A stretch of 64,000 nucleotides of DNA from Mycobacterium kyogaense (lineage in GTDB: Bacteria; Actinomycetota; Actinomycetes; Mycobacteriales; Mycobacteriaceae). The stretch spans positions 124,001 to 188,000 of the forward strand of contig NZ_QJUA01000001.1 in the NCBI RefSeq assembly GCF_003254575.1, given 5' to 3'. How positions within the stretch are numbered: position 1 is the stretch's first letter; every line of letters starts with the position of its first letter. Below are positions 17,948 to 26,704 of this stretch, in pieces. A program made the position numbers and the translations under genes. The notes under the pieces are model-generated. The model had not been told where the DNA came from, did not search any database, and saw nothing but the letters and a program-made list of their open reading frames with translations.

Positions 17948-18552
17948 GCGCCGGGGCCACGAACACCCGTCGCGACGAGCTTCTCGCACTCGCCGCGACG
18001 ATGTTCGCCGAGCGCGGGTTGCGCGCCACCACCGTGCGCGACATCGCCGACTCCGCCGGAATCCTCTCGGGCAGCCTCTACCACCACTTCTCGTCGAAGG
18101 AGGAGATGGTCGACGAGGTGCTGCGCGGCTTCCTCGACTGGCTCTTCGAGCGCTACCGGCAGATCGTCGAGACCGAACCGAATCCGCTCGAACGGCTCAA
18201 GGGCCTGTTCATGGCGTCCTTCGAGGCCATCGCCACCCGGCACGCGGAGGTCGTGATCTACCAGGACGAGGCCAAGCGGCTCTCGGCGCAGCCCCGGTTC
18301 GCTTACGTCGAGGAGCGCAACAAAGAGCAGCGCAAGATGTGGGTCGACGTCCTCACCCAGGGCATCGAGGAGGGGCATTTCCGTCCCGACGTCGACGTCG
18401 ACCTCGTCTACCGATTCATCCGCGACACCACCTGGGTGTCGGTCCGGTGGTACCAGCCGGGCGGTCCGCTGACCGCCGAGGAGGTTGGCCGGCAATACCT
18501 TTCGATCGTTCTCGGTGGCATCACCCCGACAGAAGGAGTCCACAATGGCTGA
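17944..18552 (+). CDS. kstR2: TetR-family repressor KstR2
   Basis: A 202-residue TetR-family regulator that represses the HIP-degradation regulon and is released by HIP-CoA. The N-terminal HTH (about residues 12-58) shows T-T-V-R-D-I-A-D-S-A-G-I-L-S-G-S-L-Y-H-H-F, and the ligand domain has the W-V-S-V-R-W-Y-Q-P-G-G segment conserved in KstR2. Its position between ipdF and fadA6 is the same as Rv3557c. Two matches to the KstR2 operator occur in the window (15946 and 34937), both at steroid operon starts. The gene is autoregulated if it is transcribed from the fadE30 promoter. Confidence 0.9.
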   Translation: MSAGATNTRRDELLALAATMFAERGLRATTVRDIADSAGILSGSLYHHFSSKEEMVDEVLRGFLDWLFERYRQIVETEPNPLERLKGLFMASFEAIATRHAEVVIYQDEAKRLSAQPRFAYVEERNKEQRKMWVDVLTQGIEEGHFRPDVDVDLVYRFIRDTTWVSVRWYQPGGPLTAEEVGRQYLSIVLGGITPTEGVHNG

Positions 18553-19693
18553 AGCGTTCGTCATCGACGCGGTCCGCACCGCGATCGGCAAGCGCAACGG
18601 ATCGCTGGCCGGTGTGCACCCGGTCGATCTCGGTGCCGCCGGATGGCGCGGCCTGTTCGACCGCAACGACGTCGACCCGGGTGCCGTCGACGACGTGATC
18701 GCCGGATGTGTCGACGCGATCGGCCCGCAGGCCGGCAACATCGCGCGGCTGTCGTGGCTGGCGGCCGGCTTCCCCGAGGAAGTCCCCGGTGTGACCGTCG
18801 ACCGCCAGTGCGGATCCAGCCAGCAGGCCATCTCTTTCGGCGCGCAGGCGATCATGTCCGGCACCGCGGACCTCATCGTCGCCGGCGGCATGCAGAACAT
18901 GAGCCAGATCCCGATCAGCTCGGCGATGACCGTCGCAGAACAGTTCGGGTTCACCTCGCCTACCAACGAATCCAAGAGCTGGCTGCATCGTTATGGCGAT
19001 CAGGAGATCTCCCAGTTCCGCGGGGCCGAGCTGATCGCCGAGAAGTGGGACATCAGCCGTGAGGACATGGAGCAGTTCGCGCTGACCAGTCATCAGCGCG
19101 CGCAGGCCGCGATCCGGGCCGGCCACTTCGACAACGAGATCCTGGAGGTGGACGGCTTCCGGGTGGACGAGGGACCACGCGACACGTCGCTGGAGAAGAT
19201 GGCGACGCTCAAGACGCTCGTCGACGGCGGGCGGCTGACGGCGGCGATGGCCAGCCAGATCTCCGACGGCGCCAGCGCGGTGCTGCTCGCCTCAGAGCAA
19301 GCGGTCAAGGACCATGGTCTCAAGCCCCGCGCCCGCATCCACCACATCAGCGCCCGCGGTGCAGATCCGGTGTTCATGCTGACCGGTCCGATTCCCGCCA
19401 CCCGCTACGCGCTCGACAAGGCCGGGCTGACGATCGACGACATCGATACGGTCGAGATCAACGAGGCGTTCGCGCCGGTGGTGCAGGCCTGGCTGAAGGA
19501 GACCAAGGCCGACCCCGAGAAGGTCAACCCCAGCGGCGGGGCGATCGCGCTCGGTCACCCGCTCGGTGCAACGGGGGCAAAGCTTTTCGCCACCATGCTG
19601 AACACGCTGGAACGTACCGGCGGTCGTTACGGTCTGCAGACGATGTGCGAGGGCGGCGGCACGGCCAACGTCACCATCATCGAGCGGCTCTAG
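18545..19693 (+). CDS. fadA6: Acetyl-CoA acetyltransferase FadA6
   Basis: A 382-residue thiolase corresponding to Rv3556c, placed in steroid C/D-ring catabolism where it would cleave a beta-ketoacyl-CoA late in the HIP pathway. The nucleophile cysteine lies in D-R-Q-C-G-S-S near residue 88, the histidine in [11 protein letters not shown], and the second cysteine in M-C-E-G-G-G near the C-terminus. The ATG at 18545 is used because the protein aligns from A-F-V-I-D-A-V-R-T. It overlaps the kstR2 stop by 8 nt and has AAGGAG just upstream. A palindromic repeat follows immediately. Confidence 0.9.
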   Translation: MAEAFVIDAVRTAIGKRNGSLAGVHPVDLGAAGWRGLFDRNDVDPGAVDDVIAGCVDAIGPQAGNIARLSWLAAGFPEEVPGVTVDRQCGSSQQAISFGAQAIMSGTADLIVAGGMQNMSQIPISSAMTVAEQFGFTSPTNESKSWLHRYGDQEISQFRGAELIAEKWDISREDMEQFALTSHQRAQAAIRAGHFDNEILEVDGFRVDEGPRDTSLEKMATLKTLVDGGRLTAAMASQISDGASAVLLASEQAVKDHGLKPRARIHHISARGADPVFMLTGPIPATRYALDKAGLTIDDIDTVEINEAFAPVVQAWLKETKADPEKVNPSGGAIALGHPLGATGAKLFATMLNTLERTGGRYGLQTMCEGGGTANVTIIERL

Positions 19694-19706
19694 TTTCTTC
19701 CGTGAG

Positions 19707-19766
19707 CAGACACAATCTCGAGTGATTCCGCGGCGTGTCCGCTCGAGTTCATGTCTTGTCGCGGGA
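19707..19766 (+). repeat. Palindromic intergenic repeat, copy A
   Basis: A 60-bp element sharing about five bases in six with 28687-28746 in the same orientation. Its core is an inverted repeat around CTCGAG on both arms with a G/C-rich loop (GCGGCGTGTC). It starts 13 nt after fadA6 and encodes the last few residues of the convergent xanthine dehydrogenase. It could act as a bidirectional terminator, or mark an insertion boundary; it is not a known element to me. Confidence 0.7.
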
Positions 19767-22457
19767 AGAACTGAGCGCTCGCCAGATCCGCGCCGGCGTC
19801 ATCGGGAGGCGGTACACCCGCGCACCGGTGGCCCGCGCGATGGCGTTCGCCAGCGCGGGAGCCACCGGGTTGTAGGGCGATTCGCTCATCGACTTGGCGC
19901 CGAAGGGCCCCAACGTGTCGTAGGTGTCGGCGAAGTAGACCTCGGTCACCGGTACGTCGGCCAGCTGCGGCAGATGGTAGTTGCGCAAGGTGTTGGTCCA
20001 CACCGCACCGTCGGGGCCGACGTGCATTTCCTCGTACAACGCCGAGCCGATGCCCTGTGCCACACCGCCTTCCACCTGGCCACGGCACTGCTGCGGGTTC
20101 ATCACCACCCCGGCATCGGCGGCCTGCACGCTCTGCAGGATGCGGACTTCGCCGCTCTCCACGTCGACGGCGACCCGTACGGCGTGCACGTTGAACGCTA
20201 CTGAGCGGGGGGTGCCGCCGTGCGTGCCGCGGCCGATCAGCGGTACGGGTAGATCGGCGAAGTCGATCAGCTGGCCCGCGCAGTGCACCCCGTTGCGGGT
20301 CAGCTGGCACGCACCGCGAGGAGCGCCGGTCAGCTCCGAGGCGGCCGCCTCGAGCTGGGACCGCAGCTTCTGCGCGGCCTCCAGGGTGGCCTGGCCGGCG
20401 ACCACCGTGCCGGCGGAACCGAATGCGCCTGTGTCGTAACCCGTTGCTGCGGTGTCAGATTGGGTGATCTGGATGTTGTCGACGACGGTGTTCAGGGCGG
20501 TCGCCGCGATCTGGGCGTGCACCGTGGTGGTCCCGTTGCCGAACTCAGCCGTTCCGACACGCAGGGTGTACAGGCCGTCGGCGTCGATGCTGACGGCAGC
20601 CTCGGCGAGATGGCCGCGCGGCGGGATGGTGGCGATCATCGCGACCGCCATACCCTCACCGGTGCGCCACTGCGGCCCGGGCGGTGCGGGGACGTCGTTG
20701 CCCCGGCGCAGCGCGGCCTGCGCGAGATCGAGGCACTGGTCCAACCCGTAGCTGCCGAACGTCAGATCGTCGTCGAGCACGTGGGCGTCGACGAAGTCGT
20801 CACCCGGTACGACCACGTTGCGGCGACGGAAATCGAATGGATCGATCCCGAGTTGCTCGGCGAGCTGGTCGAGAGCGGATTCGATCGCGAAGATCAGCTG
20901 CCCGAGTCCGTAGCCGCGGAAGGCCCCGGAAGGCAGGTTGTTGGTGTACACGGCGCGAGCGTCGACGCGCTTGTTCGCACACCGGTACACCGACATCGAT
21001 TCCCCGCACCCGTGGAACATCACCCCCGGGCTGTGGTTGCCGTAGGCGCCCGCGTCGACGAGCACGTCGACGGCGAGTGCGGTCAACACTCCCGATGCGT
21101 CGGCGGCCGCGGTGACGTCCACCCGGAACGGATGCCGGCACGGCGCGGTGGTGAACTCGTCGCTCCGGCTGAACTCGTAGCGCACCGGCTCGCCCAACCG
21201 CAGCACCGCCAGTGCGACCAGGTCCTCGACGAGCATCTCCTGTTTACCGCCGAAACCACCGCCGATGCGTTTGGTGAACACCTGCACCTCGTCAGTGGAC
21301 AGGCCGAACAGGTGGCACAACTCGTCGCGCACCAGGAACGGGACCTGTGTACTGGTGCGGATCACCAACCGCCCCGCATCGTCGCGCCACCCCGTGCAGC
21401 CGTGAGTTTCCAAGTGCACGTGTTGAACTCGTTGGGTGTGCCAGCGGCCCCGCACCACTGCACCCTCCTGCGCCGCGGCCAGACCCTGCTCGATGTCCCC
21501 CACCCCGCCGTGGAGTTCGGCGATCAGATTGCCGGCCGGATCGGCGATCCTGGCGTCGGCGCCCTTGTCCGCGTGCAGCAGTGGGGCATCGGCCGCCGTG
21601 GCCTCCTCGGGATCGAAGACGGCAGGCAGCTCGTCGTACGTGACGACGATTGCACGGCAAGCCTTTTCGGCAACGGCAAGGGACTCAGCGACCACCGCCG
21701 CCACGCGCTGCCCGACGAAGCGGACGACGTCGTCGAGGATCGCCGTGTCGTCCGGGTCGTCCTCGCGGTTCTGGTGGCGCGCGGTGGAGAACCGGGCCTC
21801 GGGACTGTCGGCGTGGGTCAGCACCAGCCGCACACCGGGAAGGGCGACGGCGGCCGAGGTGTCGATGGACACGATGCGGGCATGGGCCACCGGACTGGTC
21901 AGCACCGCCAGGTGCAGCAGCCCCGGCGGCGCGAAATCCATGGTGTATTCCTCGGTTCCGGTCACCACCCGCACGGCGGCCGGTGCGCCGATCGACCGTC
22001 CCGCGTCCTGACCGTCGGACTTCTCGACGTTCACGGTGCCCGACAGGGCATCGGTGATGGCCCGGTATCCGGTGCATCGGCACAGGTTGTTCTTCAACTG
22101 CTGGGGAAGATGCTCTGGTTCGACGTTCGGTAGCGATGCGGCGGTGGTCACCATGCCGGCCGTGCAGAAACCGCACTGGAATCCAGCAGCCTCGACGAAG
22201 CGACGCTGCACCGGATGCAGATCATCGGGGTCGCCGAGACCCGCCGCGGTGGTCACCTGTCGACCGGCCGCTCGGAACGCCGGATACACGCACGAGTGCA
22301 CGGCTGCGCCGTCGACCAGCACCGAGCAGGCGCCACAATCGCCGGCATCGCATCCCTTCTTGACCTCGAAGTGACCCAGTTCCCGCAGGTATGTGCGAAG
22401 GCACTGGCCGGGGCGCGGATCGTCCTCGCGCGCAGTGCCGTTGACGGTCACCCTCAT
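19749..22457 (-). CDS. Xanthine dehydrogenase, fused 2Fe-2S and molybdenum subunits
   Basis: Oxidises hypoxanthine/xanthine to urate in the cytoplasm. The 902-residue protein joins two normally separate parts: residues 1 to about 150 carry the iron-sulphur domain (C-D-A-G-D-C-G-A-C and C-G-F-C-T-A-G with C-R-C-T-G-Y), and the remainder is the molybdopterin domain with F-T-K-R-I-G-G-G-F-G-G-K and R-G-Y-G-L-G-Q. The FAD subunit gene lies immediately upstream with a 4-nt overlap (ATGA), so FAD-subunit and fused subunit are made together. Neighbouring guanine deaminase and urate genes fix xanthine as the probable substrate. Its stop lies inside the palindromic repeat at 19707. Confidence 0.88.
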   Translation of the reverse strand: MRVTVNGTAREDDPRPGQCLRTYLRELGHFEVKKGCDAGDCGACSVLVDGAAVHSCVYPAFRAAGRQVTTAAGLGDPDDLHPVQRRFVEAAGFQCGFCTAGMVTTAASLPNVEPEHLPQQLKNNLCRCTGYRAITDALSGTVNVEKSDGQDAGRSIGAPAAVRVVTGTEEYTMDFAPPGLLHLAVLTSPVAHARIVSIDTSAAVALPGVRLVLTHADSPEARFSTARHQNREDDPDDTAILDDVVRFVGQRVAAVVAESLAVAEKACRAIVVTYDELPAVFDPEEATAADAPLLHADKGADARIADPAGNLIAELHGGVGDIEQGLAAAQEGAVVRGRWHTQRVQHVHLETHGCTGWRDDAGRLVIRTSTQVPFLVRDELCHLFGLSTDEVQVFTKRIGGGFGGKQEMLVEDLVALAVLRLGEPVRYEFSRSDEFTTAPCRHPFRVDVTAAADASGVLTALAVDVLVDAGAYGNHSPGVMFHGCGESMSVYRCANKRVDARAVYTNNLPSGAFRGYGLGQLIFAIESALDQLAEQLGIDPFDFRRRNVVVPGDDFVDAHVLDDDLTFGSYGLDQCLDLAQAALRRGNDVPAPPGPQWRTGEGMAVAMIATIPPRGHLAEAAVSIDADGLYTLRVGTAEFGNGTTTVHAQIAATALNTVVDNIQITQSDTAATGYDTGAFGSAGTVVAGQATLEAAQKLRSQLEAAASELTGAPRGACQLTRNGVHCAGQLIDFADLPVPLIGRGTHGGTPRSVAFNVHAVRVAVDVESGEVRILQSVQAADAGVVMNPQQCRGQVEGGVAQGIGSALYEEMHVGPDGAVWTNTLRNYHLPQLADVPVTEVYFADTYDTLGPFGAKSMSESPYNPVAPALANAIARATGARVYRLPMTPARIWRALSSSRDKT

Positions 22458-23278
22458 GTCAGCTCGGCGACGATCTGCTCGGCCAACCGGAGCGTCATCG
22501 CGGCCCGCCAGTCGGGATCACCGTGGGCGTCGCGCGTCCAGGCCTGGTCCGGAATGGCGGCCAGAGCCTCCCGCAGCGCGTCGAGGGAGGGCGGGACGGG
22601 GAACCGCACGACGTACGGGCGGACCGTGGCCGCGGTCACCGAGATCGTGAGCGCGCCACCGTCGGCGGCGGTGTCGCGACGACCGATGACCACCACACCT
22701 GAGCGGCCCAGCGGCGACTTCGCCAGCTTCCGGTAGGCGATCCGACCCCGTAACGCCGCCGCTGGGAGGTGCACGGAGCGCAGTACCTCGCCGGCCGCGA
22801 GCACATTGGTGGTGACGCCGGTGACGAAGTCGGCGACCGGCACGGTGCGCGCCTCGCCGTCAGGCCGCCAGATCAGCGCCGTACCGTCCAGCGCTGTGGC
22901 CAGCGAGATCATCGAGCCCGCAGGCAGGGACAGGCAGATGTTGCCCCCTACGGTGGCGGTGCGCCAGATCTTGAACCCGGCCACCAGCGCGGTGCAGCAC
23001 TGCGCGAACAGCGGCGCCGCGGTCCAGTCCCGGGGCAGGGTGGTCGACAGCTCGGAGAGGTCGGCCAGGGTGCACGTGGCCGCGATCTCGATACCGTTGT
23101 CCGACAGCATGATCGGCGGCCAGTTCAGCGTGGTGATGTCGACCAGACGGGTGACGTGCGGCTGGGGCTCGGAGAACAGCCAGGTGCCGCCGGCCAGGAT
23201 CGCGTCCGTGGGCCCCAGCGGCCACACCTCGTCGCGGGACTGCGGGGTGTGCACCGCCTCGACGGTGTTGAGGTCCAT
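22454..23278 (-). CDS. Xanthine dehydrogenase FAD-binding subunit
   Basis: A 274-residue protein of the molybdopterin dehydrogenase FAD-binding family. Visible features are A-I-L-A-G-G-T-W-L near residue 26, the R-T-A-T-V-G-G-N-I-C-L flavin-binding segment near residue 107, and a CODH_FAD-like C-terminal domain. It would take electrons from the iron-sulphur domain of the fused partner encoded next, with which it overlaps by 4 nt. The ATG at 23278 is used; upstream in-frame sequence is antisense of the guanine deaminase gene. It is divergent from guaD across an 84-nt gap containing inverted repeats. Confidence 0.87.
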   Translation of the reverse strand: MDLNTVEAVHTPQSRDEVWPLGPTDAILAGGTWLFSEPQPHVTRLVDITTLNWPPIMLSDNGIEIAATCTLADLSELSTTLPRDWTAAPLFAQCCTALVAGFKIWRTATVGGNICLSLPAGSMISLATALDGTALIWRPDGEARTVPVADFVTGVTTNVLAAGEVLRSVHLPAAALRGRIAYRKLAKSPLGRSGVVVIGRRDTAADGGALTISVTAATVRPYVVRFPVPPSLDALREALAAIPDQAWTRDAHGDPDWRAAMTLRLAEQIVAELT

Positions 23279-23280
23279 CA

Positions 23281-23313
23281 CTGCACCGTAGATCGCGGGC
23301 GGTCGCGGTGCAG
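23281..23313. promoter_or_regulatory. Inverted repeat in the xdh/guaD divergent promoter gap
   Basis: CTGCACC (23281-23287) and GGTGCAG (23307-23313) form a perfect 7-bp inverted repeat with a 19-nt loop, and GGCAA/TTGCC arms follow at 23314-23340. The location between two divergent purine genes suits an operator. Next to guaD, GACAAT at 23351-23356 lies six nt before the GTG and could be a leaderless -10 element. No purine regulator gene is visible nearby. Confidence 0.3.
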
Positions 23314-23362
23314 GGCAAGCCGCCGAACTGCAGGGTTGCCGCAACGCTGGGACAATCGACGG

Positions 23363-24709
23363 GTGCGTGCCTACCGCGGTCACCTGCTGCACATCGGTGG
23401 TGCGCCCCAGCTCGCACAGGCGGGTGACCATCTCGTGTCGGTGCCCGACGGGGTACTGGTGGTGGACGACGACGGCGTCATCGCGTTCAGCGGCGCTCAC
23501 GAGCGGCTGCCGGCGGACATGGCCGACGCTGAGGTGATCGACTGCCGGCCCGGCTACCTGTTGCCCGGGTTCATCGACACCCACCTGCACTTTCCCCAGA
23601 CCTACTGCACAGACTCCTACGGGGGTGGGCAGCTGCTGGACTGGTTGCAGCGGTGCATCTTTCCCGCCGAGGCGATGCTCGCGGACCCGGACCTGGCCCA
23701 GCGCACGGCACGCGACTTCTGCCGGCGCAGGATCGAGGTCGGCACCACCACCGCGCTCGTGTTCGGGTCCGCCTTTCCCGACGCGCAGGACGCGTTGTTC
23801 ACCGAATCGCTGCGCGTCGGCCTGCGCACCGTCTCCGGTCGCGGCATCCAGACGGTGGGTCCGGAGGCGGCCGAGCCCCTGCTCACCGATGAGACCACCG
23901 CGATCGAACTGTCGGCCGGAGAGATCGACCGGTGGCACGCGGCCGATCCGCTGCTGCAGGTGGCCCTGGTGCCCCGCTTCGCTCTGTCGGTGACCGCGCG
24001 GACGCTGACGGCGCTGGGGGAGCTCTACGACTCGGTGCGCGCCGACGGGGTGTATTTCCACAGTCACCTGTCCGAGAATCTCCGCGAAATCGAGGCGGTC
24101 CGAGACTCGTTGGGCGTCTCGTGTTACCTCGACGCGTACGACGGGCGGATCGGCGGCGCGGATGCGCCGACGCTGCTCGGGCGGCGCAGCGTGCTCGCGC
24201 ACGCCGTGCACTGCACCGACCGCGAGCTGGCTCGGCTGGCCGACACGGGGACCTCGATCTCCCACTGTCCGACGTCACAGCAGTTTCTCGGCTCGGGCAC
24301 CATGCCGTGGCGGCGGACGACCGCCAGCGGCGTGACGGTGGCGCTGGGCAGCGATGTGGGCGCCGGCGACGAGTGGTTGATGGCACGCGTGGCCAACGAC
24401 TGCTTCAAGGTGCACATCAGCGAGCCAGGCGCCGCGGGGCTCTCGATCCCACCGGCCCAGCTGCTGTTCACCGCCACCCTGGCGGGCGCCAGAGCGCTGG
24501 ACATCGAGGACCGGGTCGGCAATCTGGACGCAGGCAAGCAGGCCGACTTCCTGGTGGTCGACCCGCAGCGTCAGCGGCTACTGCCCGAACTGCTCGAGCG
24601 GGTGGCGCCCGAGGATGCAGACCGGCTGCTGTTCACGCTGCTGCTGGGCATGCGGGAGACCGCGATCGCCCAGGTGTACGTGCAGGGCCGTGAACTCACG
24701 GGGGAGTGA
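23363..24709 (+). CDS. guaD: Guanine deaminase
   Basis: Hydrolyses guanine to xanthine and ammonia, feeding xanthine dehydrogenase. The 448-residue protein is a zinc amidohydrolase: P-G-F-I-D-T-H-L-H-F-P-Q-T carries the first metal histidines and the guanine-deaminase-type Pro-Gln; F-H-S-H-L-S-E-N gives the next histidine, and L-G-S-D-V-G-A-G-D-E the metal aspartate. The GTG at 23363 fits the protein start; the long in-frame upstream stretch is antisense to the FAD subunit gene. The 3' end overlaps the convergent urate hydroxylase gene by 14 nt. It is the only purine gene of this block on the plus strand. Confidence 0.87.
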   Translation: MRAYRGHLLHIGGAPQLAQAGDHLVSVPDGVLVVDDDGVIAFSGAHERLPADMADAEVIDCRPGYLLPGFIDTHLHFPQTYCTDSYGGGQLLDWLQRCIFPAEAMLADPDLAQRTARDFCRRRIEVGTTTALVFGSAFPDAQDALFTESLRVGLRTVSGRGIQTVGPEAAEPLLTDETTAIELSAGEIDRWHAADPLLQVALVPRFALSVTARTLTALGELYDSVRADGVYFHSHLSENLREIEAVRDSLGVSCYLDAYDGRIGGADAPTLLGRRSVLAHAVHCTDRELARLADTGTSISHCPTSQQFLGSGTMPWRRTTASGVTVALGSDVGAGDEWLMARVANDCFKVHISEPGAAGLSIPPAQLLFTATLAGARALDIEDRVGNLDAGKQADFLVVDPQRQRLLPELLERVAPEDADRLLFTLLLGMRETAIAQVYVQGRELTGE

Positions 24710-25856
24710 GCGGACCGCCCAAGATGTTTCCGACGATCCCGCGAATGATGTTGCTGCCGTCTTCTTTTCGCAGCTCCCCGTACCAGTCTGCGGTGACGCC
24801 GGGATCTTTGGCATGTGTCACGTCGCAGCGGCGGCGGGCGCGCAGCACCAGATCGCCGGCCCGCTCGGAGCGCGCGTTCTGGTAGGACAGCAGCGCGGCG
24901 TGCACGTCGCCCGGATGGTCCCGCAGGGCCCACTGCAGCGCCACCGCGTCCTCCATCGCGGAACAGCCACCCTGCCCGATGTCGGGGGTGGTGTTGTGGG
25001 CGGCATCGCCGAGCACCGCGACGCGCCCCTTGACCCAGGTGTCGAACGGGTCGAGGTCCAGGATCTCCACGCGATTGGTGGTGCCGGGATCGAGGATGTC
25101 GATCAGCCGGTGCACCCCGGGCGCCCAGCCGTCGAAGTGGTGCCGCAGCGTCTCCTTGACGTCGCCGCCGACGATCCCGGCCGGGTCCCCGACGATGTCG
25201 AAGAAGAAGTAGAACCTGCCGCCGGCCACCGGCATGACCGAAACGCGTTGCCCGTCAGCGACATAGGTGGTCCACTCGGTGGCCGGGCCGATCCCGTCGT
25301 CGACCGGTACGAGTCCGTTGACGTTCACGTACCCCGCGTACCGGCGGGTGACCGGACTTCCCAGTACGTACTCGCGCGTGATCGAGTTCGCGCCGTCGGC
25401 GCCGATGATCAGGTCCGCGGACACGGTGGTCCCGTCGGCGAACGTCGCGACCGCGGCGTCGGGCCCGTCCTCGACCGCCACCATCTTCATGCCGAAGTGG
25501 ATCTTGTCCATGCCGTAGTGGTTCATCAGCATCGATTGCAGCTCCGCACGCGCGATCGGGTAGGGGCGTTGGCCCACCTGATCGATCAGCGGCTGCATCG
25601 AGAACCGGCACATCGTCGCCCCGGTGTGCCCGTCGACGTAGCTCATCGTCTCGACGATGCCGCCCAGGGCGGCCGTCTCCTCGGCCAGACCGAGGTAGTT
25701 CAGGCATTTGACGCCGTTGGACCACACCGAGATCGCCGCGCCGACGGGCTTGTTCTCGGTGACCCGCTCGTACACGTGGGTCTCGACACCGATCTGCGCC
25801 AACGCGATCGCCGCGCTCATACCTCCCATGCCGGCACCGATGATCACGGCTTTCAC
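24696..25856 (-). CDS. hpxO: FAD-dependent urate hydroxylase (HpxO type)
   Basis: Oxidises urate to 5-hydroxyisourate with NAD(P)H and oxygen, a flavoprotein alternative to cofactor-free uricase. The 386-residue protein is a group A flavin monooxygenase: GAGMGG at residues 8-13, the K-P-V-G-A-A-I-S-V-W-S-N-G-V-K-C-L segment that closely resembles Klebsiella HpxO, the D-G motif in L-I-I-G-A-D-G-A-N, and G-D-A-A-H in the second FAD motif. It lies 5 nt after the stop of the hydroxyisourate hydrolase gene, which uses its product. No uricase gene is present in the window, supporting this assignment. Confidence 0.85.
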   Translation of the reverse strand: MKAVIIGAGMGGMSAAIALAQIGVETHVYERVTENKPVGAAISVWSNGVKCLNYLGLAEETAALGGIVETMSYVDGHTGATMCRFSMQPLIDQVGQRPYPIARAELQSMLMNHYGMDKIHFGMKMVAVEDGPDAAVATFADGTTVSADLIIGADGANSITREYVLGSPVTRRYAGYVNVNGLVPVDDGIGPATEWTTYVADGQRVSVMPVAGGRFYFFFDIVGDPAGIVGGDVKETLRHHFDGWAPGVHRLIDILDPGTTNRVEILDLDPFDTWVKGRVAVLGDAAHNTTPDIGQGGCSAMEDAVALQWALRDHPGDVHAALLSYQNARSERAGDLVLRARRRCDVTHAKDPGVTADWYGELRKEDGSNIIRGIVGNILGGPLTPP

Positions 25857-25861
25857 GACAG

Positions 25862-26179
25862 TCAGCTCCCTCGGTAGGTGGAGTAGGCATACGGCGACAG
25901 CAGCAGCGGAACGTGGTGGTGTGCCGAGGCGTCGGTGACCTCGAAGGTGATCAGGACCTCGGGGTAGAACCCGGTGATGCCCTGGGCCGCGAAATAGCCT
26001 GCGGTGTCGAACCGTATCTGATAGGTGTCCACCTCGAGCTCGGCGGCCAGCGCGCCGATGCGGCCGTCGGGGTCCGTCACACCGGCGGACACCTCGCTAC
26101 CGGATCTGCTGAGAATCACCGCGACCCCGGCGGCGGGGCGACCCGTGGTGGCGTCGAGGACATGGGTGGACAGGCTCAT
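25862..26179 (-). CDS. uraH: 5-Hydroxyisourate hydrolase
   Basis: Transthyretin-related enzyme converting 5-hydroxyisourate to OHCU. The 105-residue length is normal. Family motifs are present: L-S-T-H-V-L-D near the start with the catalytic histidine, and the diagnostic Y-R-G-S C-terminus; H-H-H-V-P-L-L-L-S-P-Y is also typical. It lies between the OHCU decarboxylase and urate hydroxylase genes in pathway order, 24 nt from the former and 5 nt from the latter, so the three are almost certainly one operon with the permease. Confidence 0.92.
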   Translation of the reverse strand: MSLSTHVLDATTGRPAAGVAVILSRSGSEVSAGVTDPDGRIGALAAELEVDTYQIRFDTAGYFAAQGITGFYPEVLITFEVTDASAHHHVPLLLSPYAYSTYRGS

Positions 26180-26203
26180 GGGATCAGCATCCCCGATCGG
26201 AGC

Positions 26204-26704
26204 TCATTCGTGCGGCTCGCTGAGCAGACGTTCCAGCCGCAACCGATTGATCTTCGCCAGTTCACTGCGCATGACCCGCCGTTCGGTGTCCGGGTCGTTG
26301 TGCAGACGCTCGGTCAGGATGTCCAGCAGCTCCTCCGCCGATCGCCCGCTGGCGCACACCAGATACACGTAACCGAAGCGGTCCTCGTACTCGCGGTTCT
26401 TGGCCGCCAGCGCCGCTTTGATGTCGGCGTCGGCGCCGGCGACACGGGCCTGCTCACGCGCCGACGACGGATTGTCCGCGGTGGCGCCGATCCGTGGGTG
26501 GCCGTCGAGGGCGGCGTCGAGTTCGGCGTCGGGCAGCTCGGCCAGCACCCGGTCGGCCCGGTCGTAGAGGGCGTCGGCGTCGCGGAACGGCGCGGCGGCC
26601 AGCACCCGTCGCGCCCAGATCGGCGATGAGCACACCTCGTACAGCAGATGCATCTGCTGGCGCTCGGAGGCGGCGTTGAACCGCGTCAGCCCGACGGCTC
26701 TCAC
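26204..26704 (-). CDS. uraD: OHCU decarboxylase (stand-alone)
   Basis: Decarboxylates 2-oxo-4-hydroxy-4-carboxy-5-ureidoimidazoline to S-allantoin. The 166-residue protein retains the catalytic set: H-P-R-I-G (catalytic His), S-A-R-E-Q (Glu/Gln), and the E-R-F-G-Y-V-Y-L-V-C-A-S-G-R-S-A-E-E core, ending in A-K-I-N-R-L-R-L-E-R-L-L. Its GTG start overlaps the permease stop by 4 nt (GTGA). The permease itself carries a second, degenerate OHCU domain, so this stand-alone protein is likely to be the working enzyme. Confidence 0.88.
   Translation of the reverse strand: MRAVGLTRFNAASERQQMHLLYEVCSSPIWARRVLAAAPFRDADALYDRADRVLAELPDAELDAALDGHPRIGATADNPSSAREQARVAGADADIKAALAAKNREYEDRFGYVYLVCASGRSAEELLDILTERLHNDPDTERRVMRSELAKINRLRLERLLSEPHE

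Noticed and set aside
20283..22133. A 616-codon plus-strand frame
   Set aside because: It runs opposite the xanthine dehydrogenase gene, shows no domain, and has the Gly/Arg/His-rich composition of antisense frames.
22769..23362. Possible N-terminal extension of guanine deaminase
   Set aside because: The extension overlaps the FAD-subunit gene in antisense and has no protein character; the enzyme fold starts at the GTG at 23363.
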